A stretch of 64,000 nucleotides of DNA from Gonatopus flavifemur (taxonomy: Eukaryota > Arthropoda > Insecta > Hymenoptera > Dryinidae). A model generated the notes under the pieces. It was not told the origin of the DNA. It made no database searches and saw nothing but the letters and a program-made list of their open reading frames with translations. The DNA is taken from positions 37,360,001-37,424,000 of the forward strand of contig JAFFJZ010000004.1 of assembly GCA_018340375.1 (NCBI GenBank), given 5' to 3'. Position numbers and translations under genes: made by a program. Shown piece by piece: positions 31,588 to 42,240 of the stretch. Numbering within the stretch: the first letter of the stretch is position 1; the number at the start of each line of letters is the position of its first letter.

Positions 31588-33622
31588 TACAGGGTGGGGC
31601 ATTTAAAGTGTCGCGGGCGTTTTTTCCAAAAATAAAATGAGATACGAGAAAATTTTTCGGACAAAAATTGTAGGGTATCGAGGGGGACATCCGATGGTGG
31701 CCTTGGCTTCGACCTCAAATCTCATCTTCAAGGGCATTCTGAGGTCAACTCTTGTTTTTTGAATAGCATCTCATATTTTTTACTGCAGATTTGGATTCTA
31801 GGTCAAAAACCAAGAAACTTTTGTCTGAACCATTTTCCTGAAATCCGCAAAGATGGCGCTTTAATCGATATTGTTCCATACTGAATCTGACATTAGGATA
31901 ACTCGAAAACGAAGGGTCTTGGAGGAGAATGTTTCGGACAAAAGTTGTCTGATTCCAAGGGGGACCCCTTGAACTGAAACGGAGGTGATGGGGTATAACA
32001 GACAAAACACAACACATTTCAATCGTCTACATCACTTGGATAATTTTAATGCAGTAGATGCTCAAAATGATGGCCTTCGACTTCAATACACATTTCAAAA
32101 CGTTTTGCAAAAGATTGCTGAACTCGTGCTAAAATATCTTCATTGATGCTCGCGCATGCATTGATGATTCGTTGACGCATATTCTCAGGTGTAGTCGGTG
32201 CTTGTTGATAAACTGTATCTTTTATGTATCCCCATAAAAAAAAATCTGGAGAAGTAAGATCCGGAGAACGGGCAGACCAATGAACTGGTCCACGACGTCC
32301 TATCCATCGTCCAGGATAATCTCTGTCCAATATTTCTCGAGCTGTGACTGCATAATGGGATGGACAACCATCGTGTTGATACCACATATTCAATCGTTCC
32401 TGAATAGGTATGTCTTCAAGTAATGTTGGAAGTACTTGATCTAAGAAATGTCTGTACTTCTCTCCATTTAGCGTATCTGCAATGAAGTACGGTCCAATTA
32501 CTCGAGATCGAAAAATACCACACCAAACATTCACAGCCCATTGTCTTTGATGCTCTACTTGACGTAACCATCTTGGATTTTCTGTCGCCCAGTAATGCAT
32601 ATTATGTCGATTTACTTGACCATGATTGGTGAACGTCGACTCATCAGAAAATAATATGTTGATGAAGTTGTTATTGTGCATTTGCGCTAGACCCCATCGA
32701 CAAAACTGTACACGATTTTCGAAATCATCACCGTGAAGGTCTTGATGCAAACAAATGTGATACGGATGGAATTTGTGACGTTTCAGTATCCGAAGAACAC
32801 TTCTTCGAGAAATTCCCGAATGGAGTTCAATTCCACGAGAGCTCACGTGTGGATTATTGGCTACTGCAGCTAGTACATTAACTTCCGCATTTTCTCCGCT
32901 AACAGTTCTCATTCGATGTCGTTTTTCCCTTGTAACACTTCCCGTTTCTGAGATGATTTTGTAATGCGTTGGAAATACCTAATGGATGGCGTTGTTCTTT
33001 CAGGAAATCGTTCTGCATACAAGTCATATGCTTGTCTGGGGTTCTTATGCACTCCACCGTAAATGTAGATCATATCGATCTTTTCAGGAACCGTGTATCG
33101 GATATCCATGATTTTCAATTTGTCATAAACCAAGTAATAATCAAATGTAACTGACAAACTGACTTTCAAAATCGTGAATTTTCACTGAACCCCGTCGTTT
33201 GTTTACATCGCGTGAGCTCTTAATGGTGGTAATGTAGACGATTGAAATGTGTTGTGTATTGACAACTTTTGTACGAAACATTCTCTTGCAAGACCCTTCG
33301 TTTTCGAGTTATTCGAATGTCAGATTCAAAATGGAACAATATCGATTAGAGCGCCATCTTTGCGGATTTCAGGAAAATGGTTCAGACAAAAGTTTCTTGG
33401 TTTTTGACCTAGAATCCAAATCTGCAGTAAAAAATATGAGATGCCATTTGAAAAACAAGAGTTGATCTCAGAATGTCCTTGAAGATGAGATTTGAGGTCA
33501 AAGCCAAGGCCACCATCGGATGTCCCCCTCGGTACCCTACAACTTTTGTCCGAAAAATTTTCTCGTATCTCACTTTATTTTTGGAAAAAACGCCCGCGAC
33601 ACTTCAAATGCCCCACCCTGTA
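31588..33622 (-). mobile_element. rosa-like DD41D Tc1/mariner transposon with long terminal inverted repeats
   Basis: The ends are TACAGGGTGGGGCAT and its complement, and TA is duplicated at 31586-31587 and 33623-33624. The inverted repeats are long: 31588-32035 pairs with 33232-33622, with about 55 bp missing from the right copy. They reach almost to the transposase stop. The element is 2035 bp and splits RNase H of LTR element B. The transposase has one frameshift. Confidence 0.93.
32046..33169 (-). pseudogene. DD41D transposase (rosa-like), one frameshift
   Basis: Two overlapping frames make up one transposase: 33169-32909 (helix-turn-helix start with YTVPEKIDMIYIYGG ... RQAYDLYAERFP) and 32912-32046 (288 residues). 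The second has FSDESTF (first D), WYQHDGCPSHY (second D) and RSPDLTSPDFFLWG (third D). The third D lies 41 residues after the second, which is the spacing of the rosa/DD41D group. Such enzymes cut and rejoin the element ends at TA. The frames overlap by four bases (ATGA) near 32910, in a part that should be continuous, so a small indel there disables the gene; the catalytic residues remain. Confidence 0.88.
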
Positions 33623-33629
33623 TATGTTT

Positions 33630-34174
33630 TGTTCTTATCGGGGATTTGTAACATCATATTCTCGCAAAATGAGTTTTTGATTCTCCCAAATCCTCCTCCC
33701 TCATTCTGTGTCCATTCCTCTCCGCGTCCCTTCCATCAATAACTTTAGGAGTGGTACAGTCTCTTTTGCATGTTCTTTTGTGAATTTCGAGTAAAAATTA
33801 ATCAGTCCCAAAAATCCTTTCAAGTGTTCCACATTCTCTGGTGCTGGAAACTTATGAATTGCTCCGATTTGCTCCGGATTTACCCTTATCCCTCCCGTTG
33901 TTGAAATGTGACCCAAAAATTTCACTTCTTTTCGGAAAAATTTTGATTTTTCAAAGTTAATCGTCTTTCCACATTTCTTTATCCTTTCAAATAGTATGTT
34001 CAAGTGTTCTGTATGTTGTTTTCCATTTTTTGATATTATGAGTATCTCATCAACGAAATTTGCAACAAATTCAAATCCGTTTATTAGTTTCTCAAATCCC
34101 CTTATCAAAGCTGCACTACTTGTTTTTGTTCCAAATGGGACTCTTAAGAATTCATAGCATTCGCCTTCACACAA
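33630..34174 (-). pseudogene. pol: reverse transcriptase, second half (element B)
   Basis: 157 residues in the main frame. It holds FLRVPFGTKTSSAAL, then NFVDEILIIS where a Y-V-D-D box is expected, then FEKSKFFRKEVKFLGHIS and LKGFLGLINFYSKF. The catalytic box is changed to F-V-D-E, so one of the two metal-binding aspartates is gone. A frameshift near 33715 leads into the start of RNase H, which is interrupted by the DD41D transposon. It is separated from the first half of RT by a break at 34175-34265. Confidence 0.85.
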
Positions 34175-34264
34175 GAAGGCTGTATACTTCCTTGACTCTG
34201 GGTGTAGTGGAACCTGTCAATAACTATTCGTCAGATCCAATGTGCTCATGATTCTGACATATTC

Positions 34265-35347
34265 TCATTTCTGAAACACTTCGTCTATACTCACCGAGCA
34301 CTCTCTGTCATTTTCAATTATTTGATTCAATTGTCTTGCATCGAGACATATCCTTATTTTTCCATTGCTTTTTGTGACCACTACTAATAGATTTATCCAC
34401 GGATTATCTGATCTTTGAATTATTCCATCTCTTATCATTTTGTCTATTTCACTTGCTACCTTTTCTTCTTTTGCAATTGGGACCGGGTATGTTCTCGCGA
34501 AGAACGGTTTCGAATTCATCACATGATATTCGTGCTCATGTATGTTTAATTTCCCTGTTCTTCTTTCAAAAATTTCACTATGGTTCATTATTGTTGATAC
34601 GAAAAGCCTTTTTGTTTCTTCCTCTATCTCGTTATTTTCTACGATTTTATTCTGAATTTCTTCAATATTGACTCTTAATTCTTCCCTATTACTTTTATCG
34701 TTTCCAATTGCTTTTATCCCTAATCCTCTCTTTATTTCTTGTGTTTTTTCCCTTTTTCTTCTCTCACATATCTGTTTTATTTCATACGCATCGGGCCTCG
34801 TGTATTCGTGAGTCCCGAGCTGTACTTTCTGTTCTCCCTTCTGAATTCTTATACTTTCTTCTTCCACATTCAATTTGGCTTTTAATTTTTTTAATACGTC
34901 TATTCCCATTATGCAATCTTTACTTAAACCTGGTATTATTAAGAATGAATGTTGTATTTCTAATGTTTTTATCTTCACTTCGACCAATACTTGTTGTTTT
35001 ACTTTTCTCCTGGAACCTCCCACGGCCCTTTTCATTTCAAGATTTGTAACTGGAAGAGTCTGACGATTTCTGGATATTTCCTCGTGCATTCTATAAAATT
35101 GATCTGATCTTGCTGTCATTTGGCTTTCCGTATCAATCAATGCTCGTGTTTCTATGCCTCCTAGTTTTATTGAAATTACCGGACATTTTCCTATTTCCGG
35201 TTCTTCTACTTCCTTTTCTTCTAATAAAAACCTTTTTGGGTCTTCAAATACCTGGTTTATACTCACATATGGACGGTTCATAGTGGGTGTTGTGGATCTT
35301 GGTGGTCGTTGATTGTAACTTCTCTCCTTCTTCTCCGTCCTGTTCAC
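34265..35347 (-). pseudogene. pol: aspartic protease and first half of RT (element B)
   Basis: 360 residues. The protease lies near 50-165, with ALIDTESQMTARS where the active site should read D-T/S-G; the G is replaced by E, which should abolish activity. IIPGLSKDCIMGIDVLKK is the usual second protease block. RT starts near 280 (PVPIAKEEKVASEIDKMI) and reaches RICLDARQLNQII. The frame begins with a GTG and the segment between it and gag (35347-35590) contains stops, so the true start is uncertain. Confidence 0.82.
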
Positions 35348-35596
35348 AACACCTTCAAGTTTTCCAACTGTTTTTCCAGAGTGCGAGCTACCTCTTCCAT
35401 TCCCATCATATTCATCCGTGGTGCCGGTCGATTAATGTTATTTCTTTCCCTCGAGTTATTCCCATTTCCTTGTTGTCAAAAGTTATCCCTCCTCGGGTAT
35501 TCCCTTTCATACGCCACATTTCTATTCCCTTGTGTTGCGTCATGTCTGGTATTTACTTGAAAGCTTCTTCGCTGGTCATGAACTGGGCCATTTGTA

Positions 35597-35717
35597 CACG
35601 GAAAAAAAGATGATGTTGGATTTACAATGTTTCGTTCGATCACCATAGAAACCCCTAATGTTTCTATGGCGATCGAACGAAATGTTGCAAATCCAACATC
35701 ATCTTTTTTTCCGTGTC
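35597..35717. mobile_element. hairpin MITE, ~120 bp
   Basis: The arms of about 57 bp start ACACGGAAAAAAAGATGATG and pair with the complement at the other side with three or four mismatches; the loop is about 6 bases. It lies between the gag and pol fragments of element B. No clear target duplication. Confidence 0.85.
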
Positions 35718-36214
35718 TGTCTCTGTTGATAACTCGTTGTCGCGGGCCGTGATGTATTGTTTGCTGGGTTCATCCTGTCATGGTCTCTCAGGATATTCAG
35801 CATCTTCCGAAGGGTCAAAATTCCCCTCATTATCATCGTGTTTTTTATCTCTTCACCGTAATGCATTCGAAGATACCGAATGATTCCAGTTTTCGATGGT
35901 TGCGGTTCCAGATCTTTTGCCTGATTGTACAGGTTTCTGGAATAGTCTGTTCTGGAAACTCTCCTATTGGTGTCCCAGAACCCACTCCTTAACCTTGTCC
36001 ACAGCCTATGTTGTGCTTCTTCATTCCAGTATTCTGATATGAATTCTCTTTTAAATTCGTGGAATGTGGTGAGATCTCTCCGCATACATTTCCACCATTC
36101 TTTCGCACTGTCCTTGAAGCACTTAGTCAGCACGTATTTTAGCTCGTGCTGCGGAACATCAAGAGCTTCCCTATACTCCTCCAATTCACTCAAAAAGTCC
36201 ATGGGTTTTCCCAT
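35718..36214 (-). pseudogene. gag: Gag core domain (element B)
   Basis: About 165 residues with the hallmark of retrotransposon Gag: CFKDSAKEWWKCM, then FHEFKREFISEYWNEEAQHRLW, and RYLRMHYGEEIKN. No zinc knuckle is visible. It continues the upstream Gag frame (36190-36990) in another register; the switch is at about 36205, in HTWENP/MDFL. Downstream it ends in the MITE at 35597-35717. Confidence 0.82.
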
Positions 36215-36990
36215 GTATGTCCTGAGAATGTTGGTGGCTTCTTCTGTGACTCGCTGGCCCTTATCATTATGCCTTGTTCTCCAACTGCTATTTGGCTCGT
36301 TCTCCTACCCTCCAATCTTCTGATCGTTTCTTCCATTTTTTTGATTTTCATTTCGTTTTCCTCGTGTTCTTGTTTCTGTACATCCACGAGGCTGTTTATT
36401 ACCTCCAGCCCTTGTTTGATTGACTCTTCCAATGCGCTGTACTTTTTTTCCATTGTTCTGCTACATGTGGTTTGTACTTTCGCCGTAGCCAACTCAATGA
36501 AATCATGTATCCCATCCATTTCCATTCTCATTGGTTTCCTCCAGTCTTCTTGTACTTCTCTACTCCTTCTTCTGCAATTTTCTTCATTTTCGTCCACCCT
36601 CCGGGCCGTCGCCAGTAGGGCTTGTTTTTGTTCTTCCGTTATTTGTTTACCTCTCTTAATTTCATCCCTCGTTTCGTCCGTTTCTTCCAAGAGTCGCTGA
36701 TGATTGGCTTTTACTCTCCTCACCAATGCTGCTGAGTCATCATCTTCATTCTCATCCGTTTCATCTGTCCATTGTTGTTCATCATTCTCTTCTTCTTGAT
36801 TTTCTTCCTGAATAGACTCCTCAATTTCTTTTTGTAAACTCCTCCCCCTATTCATCGTGATATTCCTATTCAATAGCATTTGCCTGGCCACGTGTGTATA
36901 TGCTTCTATTTCTCCGACTACCTCTAGCTCTTGATCTTCCGCTATTCTCCCTATCTGCGAACCTGTTTTTTTACCTCTTCTCGAATACAT
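36190..36990 (-). CDS. gag: Gag N-terminal region, coiled-coil (element B)
   Basis: 266 residues from the ATG at 36990, about 120 bases inside the primer site. It is strongly acidic around 60-85 (EESIQEENQEEENDEQQW) and then a long heptad-like helix region to about 230. It ends at PPTFSGHTWENP, which is the start of the Gag core, where a frameshift moves the reading to 36214-35718. It probably mediates particle assembly in active relatives; that is inference. Confidence 0.75.
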   Translation of the reverse strand: MYSRRGKKTGSQIGRIAEDQELEVVGEIEAYTHVARQMLLNRNITMNRGRSLQKEIEESIQEENQEEENDEQQWTDETDENEDDDSAALVRRVKANHQRLLEETDETRDEIKRGKQITEEQKQALLATARRVDENEENCRRRSREVQEDWRKPMRMEMDGIHDFIELATAKVQTTCSRTMEKKYSALEESIKQGLEVINSLVDVQKQEHEENEMKIKKMEETIRRLEGRRTSQIAVGEQGIMIRASESQKKPPTFSGHTWENPWTF

Positions 36991-37113
36991 TTTTATATAC
37001 GCAATTGTTTCACAATGTTTTATTATCTTTCAATCCCGAGTCCTTTCTCTTTCTATGTGATAGTCCGTTAACTATTTGCTCATTCTAACTTGATCGCGCA
37101 AAGAGGAATTTAA

Positions 37114-37131
37114 ATTTTCGTTCGGGCACCA
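37114..37131 (-). promoter_or_regulatory. primer binding site of element B
   Basis: On the minus strand TGGTGCCCGAACGAAAAT lies two bases inside the right LTR. The first part resembles the tRNA-Lys type (TGGYGCCCGAAC). Its place next to the LTR fixes the minus orientation. Confidence 0.8.
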
Positions 37132-37133
37132 TT

Positions 37134-38472
37134 TGTAATGTTTTTTGTTCTTGTAATGTTCCTTTTGTGGGAGATACTCGAGAATTTGCTATGACATTTT
37201 CACTATATTATCACTCCAATGAATAATACGGGACGATCCTCTTTGCCCTGACCGAATACTCACCTGCGTCAGCAGATATCCGCTCTCGGAAGTTACACTA
37301 ATTTTCATTAATAATGATACTATAGGAAACGGAAGGTGGGTGGTTGTCGAAATGAGCGATACGAGATTATGTGAAAGAAGGAAGAGCTTTATTGTAACTC
37401 CTTGAACAAAACTCAATATAGCGGTATCACCTCTCCCTCCACCGGTACGGATTCTCCTTCTATTATCCAGAACAATTTGAGAATGCCTATATTACTATAC
37501 AATCAATAGTCATTCATATGGAATCTTATGGTGATATGATATGTGGAACCTGACGTAACTCTAACCCCCACACGAGTATCGTGAACTATGTAACTTGCAA
37601 TAAGTACAGTGTCACCACACACGTATGTGTATCGAGGAAATTTCAGAAACCCGAATGTTCAGTATATCCCGCTCGCAATGAGAAGGACTCGTGAACACAC
37701 GTGGCTGAAAGAAACAAATAAAATCAATGTGAGGATAAGCCTCTTGCATTGTGATATTCGTTCAAGACGAATCTATATTGATAACAAGTCGTGCAAGAGC
37801 CGAGTTATATCAAGTTCACCTTTCCTCCATTTTTGACCTATATTTATATCGTGAAAAGTTTATTTTGAATTACATGCTACTCCAACACCTACCGGTTTTG
37901 TTCATAACTTTTTGTTATCGAATTATCGAATGATTTGATCGGTCGCGACTTTTCTTATCATTGGTTGTTTCTTAATCGATTCGATCTCGATTAAGATTCG
38001 ATAAAATTCTGAATTCAAAGTATAAAATCTTATTTAAGCTACTTGTGATACATTGAAAAGGGATCTTTCATGTTTATAAATCATGCATTAGTTATTTAGT
38101 TGTGCTCTTTGATTCTTTCTGAGGAATATATGTAGGGCATTTGCATGTGAATCTCCTTTCACGATTTCCGTCGACCGAACGCAATTATGTCATCGCTCTT
38201 ACACTAGTTACGCGTGTAGGTGTTGAAATACATATCATATCCGTGTACCGACAATGTTTACCTCTTTTCATAACGCGTTCGTTCGACAACTTTTCACTGT
38301 ATCTTGAACGGTCGATTCATTTGATCTATTACATAATGTGATATACCTTCCCTTCTTCCTAATTCTATTATCAACTTTCCATTTATTTTAATATAGACTT
38401 ATATATTTTTCCTTGACTATCACGCGATGTTGTAACCGTACGAATGTATTATCACCCGTTAGTACCGTTACA
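37134..38472 (-). repeat. 5' LTR of element B
   Basis: 1339 bp, TGTAATG...CGTTACA. Direct copy of 27528-28862. Confidence 0.95.
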
Positions 38473-41193
38473 AATGTCTGGAATGTTTGCTAGGGTTATA
38501 ATCTTCGATGAATATTCATTTGGAAAAATTTACAAAAATTCCATGGCAGTTTTTAAAGGCGATCTTCGTGAAAGACTTGGGATATCCGAATCCCTCCGGT
38601 TTCAATTGTCAATAAATATCAGTAAACCATCGCGACAATCGATAAAAAGTGTCTTGAATGTTTGCTAGGGTTATAATCTTCGATAAAAATGCATTTGGAA
38701 ACATTTACAAGAATTCCACTGCAGTTTCTACATGCAATCTTCGAGAAAAACTCGGATTATTGTGCTTTCTCCCGTTTTAATTGTTAATAAACATTGGTTA
38801 ACAGTCGCAATAATTGATGAAATCCCATTCGAATGTTCGTTCAGGTTATCATCTTTGATAAGAATGCATTGGGACAATTTTACAAAAATTCTTGGCCATC
38901 CAGTGTAGACGAAACCTCCGACTGTCTCTCCTACTCCTCTCCTTTCGTTGGATGAATGATCGTTAACTTTGTGATATAATCTTGGATTGTATCAATTAAC
39001 TCATACACTACTGTTCCTAGTATCCAAAATTACATGTATAAACATTTCCTCGAGTCAAAGTCCCTGCAATATGCTGATTTTCCTGTTGAAATCAATTTTT
39101 TTTCCTTGGTACAGTGCGTTCCAATTATGATGAAAGTCACCGCTAGCAAACTCACCACTAGATACCATCACATCATCGTAGGTCCTGAGACGAGGCGAGC
39201 ATGGTGAACAAATAATTCCTCGAACAGTTTCCGAGCAACAAATTGAGAATTTCCAGTCCCATTCAACTTTTCTATTCACTAAAATGAGGTGGGTTCGTCC
39301 ATGATGTAATTTTCAACATGTATCAATGGGTTTGCTGACACATGACATGTCCTAGGACGTGTACATCACGAGCAACAAAATATTCCGCTCGGGATCTGCG
39401 AGCAACAAAATGAGAAACAGGAAAAACAAGTTTCATCAGGATATTTTCATGCATTTTCATCGTCGTGCTCGTCCAGGATGCAATCATCAACACGTATTGA
39501 TGGGTTGGCTGACTCATCGGAGGTTCTAGGGCGTTGCAATCATGAGCAACAAATGATCCCTCCAACAGTTTCCGAGCAGCAAATTGAGAATCGAGAATTT
39601 CCAGTCCCATTGAATTTTCCTATCCACAAAAATGAGGTGGGCTCGTCCAGGATGTGATTTGCAACATGTATCATTGGGGTTGCTGACACATGACATGTCG
39701 TAGCACGTGTACATCACGAGCAACAAAATATTCCGCTTGAAATCTGCGAGCAGCAAAATGAGAAACAGGAAAAACAAGTTCCATCAGGATATTTTCATGC
39801 ATTTCCATGGGCGCGCTCGCTCAGGATGCAATCTTTAACACGTCACTGTGGGTTCGCTGACTCATTAAACGTACCAGGACGGGGCGATCATGAGCAACAA
39901 ATTATTCCTCCGAAAGTTCCCGAGCAACAAATTATTTGTTCCCCATGATCGCCTTGTCCTAGGACCTGCGATGAGTCAGCAAACCCATAAATACGTGTTG
40001 AAGATCGCATCCTGGGCGAGCCCGGCGATGGAAATGCATGAAATTATCCCAATGGGACCTTGATTTTCCGCCCCTCATTTTGTTGCTCGCAGATTGTGAG
40101 CGGAATATCTTGTTGCTCTTGATGCACACATCCTAGGACATGTCATGTGTCAGCAAATTCAAGGATACTCGTTGGAAATTACATCCTAGGCAAGCACGCT
40201 TACAAAAATCAATGAAGACATTCCCTTGAATTCCATATCCCTGATTTTCATTCAGTTACTCACGAATCCTTCGAGGAACAATTCGTCGCCCATGATTCAC
40301 ACGTTCCAGAATACTTCAGTAGTCAGTTAACACAATACCCTGTGTTATAATTGACACTCCGGACAAGCTGCTTCCGATGAACCATTGAAACCGCCAGTCT
40401 TCGACTCGGATTTTGTTGTTTCGGTATTCCGGGAGATATGATATCTCACTCGGGACTCAGACGTTCAAGAATATTTCATAGATCAGCGAATGTATCACCG
40501 TTTGCTGGAGACAGGATCTTGAACGTGCACGCCTCATCATAGTGTATCAAAAAATCCTGCAGCAATACGATGCTGAGATGAGCCCGAGTCAAGGGCCGCA
40601 ACGGGACGTGGTAATATAAATTTGCAAATTCTGGTTATGAATGCGAAGAGCAGGCTCTTCCTCGGGCTAATTCCAGCATCGTGTAGCAATGGGATATCTT
40701 CACGGAGACAATAGAACTCGCAATGACAACGATGCCTCATTATTCTGCTGGTCAATTCCAAAATGTCTTCGAACTCCCAAGGACCGATTCCCGTTTCCTA
40801 CCTTCTATGATAGAATCTCTGAATCCGAAACTGAAAGACAAAATTCTCCCTAACCAATGATCCTTATATTCCTGGAAACGCTTTCGGAACAAGAATTTTC
40901 AATCATACCAGCCCAACAACCATACCAGACTAACGATCAGGTGTTGTATTGAATTCATGACTTTTCGGTCCGCCGCGAAAAGTCTTCGATAGCATCATTT
41001 ATAATCTTTCCAAAAAAACCAGGGTAACATCATTGTTTTTGTAGTGACTGATTAGCAATAAAGAAGCGACAAATTTCTATATATATTACATGTGGTTTTA
41101 GACCCAAAGGCATAATGGGCTTTCCAGCGGAATACTTCCGCTAGCTTAACTCAAATTTCACCAATGAATCGAATTGCAACAAATTCGATATTA
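38473..41193 (-). repeat. right arm of the palindrome, outer part
   Basis: It mirrors 24015-26960 of the left arm: inverted ~170-bp units at 38473-38900, GTACAGTGCGTTCC (39111), GTCCTAGGACGTG units at 39340-40150, ATTCTGCTGGTCAATTCC (40741) and TGGGCTTTCCAGCGGAAT (41117). No coding sequence was recognised. Confidence 0.88.
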
Positions 41194-41400
41194 GAAACAA
41201 GAATTTCCAATCATACCCGCCCAACAACCATACCAGTTTAATGATCAGGTGTTGTATTGAATGCATGACGTTTTCATCCGCCGCGAGAAGTCTTCGATAG
41301 CATGATTCATAATTTTTCCACAAGAACCAGGGTAACGTCATTGTTTTTGTAGTGACTGATTAGCAACAAGAAAGCAACAAATTTCTATATAATATAATTT
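41194..41400 (-). repeat. partial tandem duplication at the palindrome end
   Basis: AATCATACCCGCCCAACAAC to AGTGACTGATTAGCAACAAG repeats 40900-41080 with small differences, so the right end has one subterminal unit more than the left. Confidence 0.75.
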
Positions 41401-41747
41401 CAAGTTGTTCATTTATATTTCATTGTTCTGAATAACCTGTAGTAATCTGTAATAATGTAGTCACCTGTAATTTAATTATTCTTCTAATATTTTAATATTT
41501 AAATTTTATATATAATGTGGTTCAAATAATGTATATTCTATGTACCAAAGGGTCTTTTATACCCGTATAAACAAAATAAATAAATAAAATAAATAAAAAT
41601 AACCTATCAACACATCGCCTCATTGACAGGTTATATTTGTTTACGTATTTACAATGTATAAACCTGTAGTAATCTGTAATAATAATGTAGTCACCTGTAA
41701 TTCATTCATCTTTTAATTATTCTTCCAATATTTTAATAACCTATCAA
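41401..41747. repeat. dispersed repeat with AACCTATCAA / TTGACAGGTT stem
   Basis: Units with AACCTGTAGTAATCTGTAATAAT and AACCTATCAACACATCGCCTCATTGACAGGTT occur at about 41449 and 41606-41665; one more was split by a MITE (41739-41965) and a diverged one lies at 48898-48930. Confidence 0.7.
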
Positions 41748-41928
41748 CCCGAGTAAAAATTTTCATTTCGGGTTCGCTAAACAGGACTGGTGCGGGCGTG
41801 TTGCATTTTTCTGCGGTACTGTTCCGGATGTGATGTGCCCGCACTGAATCTGCAACAGTACCGCAGAAAAATGCAACACGTCTGCACCAGTCCCGTTTGG
41901 CGAACCGAAATTAACATTTTTACTCGGG
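41748..41928. mobile_element. MITE, 181 bp, CCCGAGTAA ends, AA duplication
   Basis: Arms of about 75 bp start CCCGAGTAAAAAT. The undisturbed target is present at 41606 (CTATCAACACATCG); here it reads CTATCAA-element-AACACATCG, so AA was duplicated. Confidence 0.9.
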
Positions 41929-42014
41929 AACACATCGCCTCATTGACAGGTTATATTTGTTCACGTATTTACAATGTATATACTCTATAGGGAAAAAAAT
42001 TTATCTACCAATCA

Positions 42015-42240
42015 TTGCACAGGTTACAAAAGACTGACAAACCATTTGGACAATATTGGAAGCACCTTATTATACGTTATTATATTTTACATACTAATGA
42101 ACAAATGATCCACTATTGGGCATTTGAAGAAAGAAAGACAGAACAAATGATCTACTATTGGGCGTTCGAAGAAAGAAAAAGAGACAGAATAAATCTTTGT
42201 AGCGTTGGAAATCGCCTCAAGGATAACAGGTTTTCGTGCT
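42015..42240. repeat. ~42-bp tandem duplication and flank
   Basis: GAACAAATGATC-ACTATTGGGC-TT-GAAGAAAGAAA is present twice between about 42098 and 42182. The 75-codon open frame here is made by this repeat. Confidence 0.6.

Larger units (their letters stand above)
27528..38472 (-). mobile_element. LTR retrotransposon B (Ty3/Gypsy type), degenerate
   Basis: Two direct repeats of 1335 and 1339 bp start TGTAATG and end CGTTACA. Between them, on the minus strand, are gag, protease-RT, RNase H and integrase fragments in Ty3/Gypsy order, a primer site next to the right LTR and a purine tract next to the left one. The flanks AGTG (27524-27527) and AATG (38473-38476) fit a 4-bp target duplication with one change, and the interrupted ~170-bp repeat continues across. 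The coding part has many frameshifts, damaged active sites and three younger insertions, so the copy is dead. Confidence 0.93.

Noticed and set aside
35597..35717. Rho-independent style terminator or miRNA gene
   Set aside because: Arm length and copy-like ends fit a MITE; a miRNA role would need small-RNA data.
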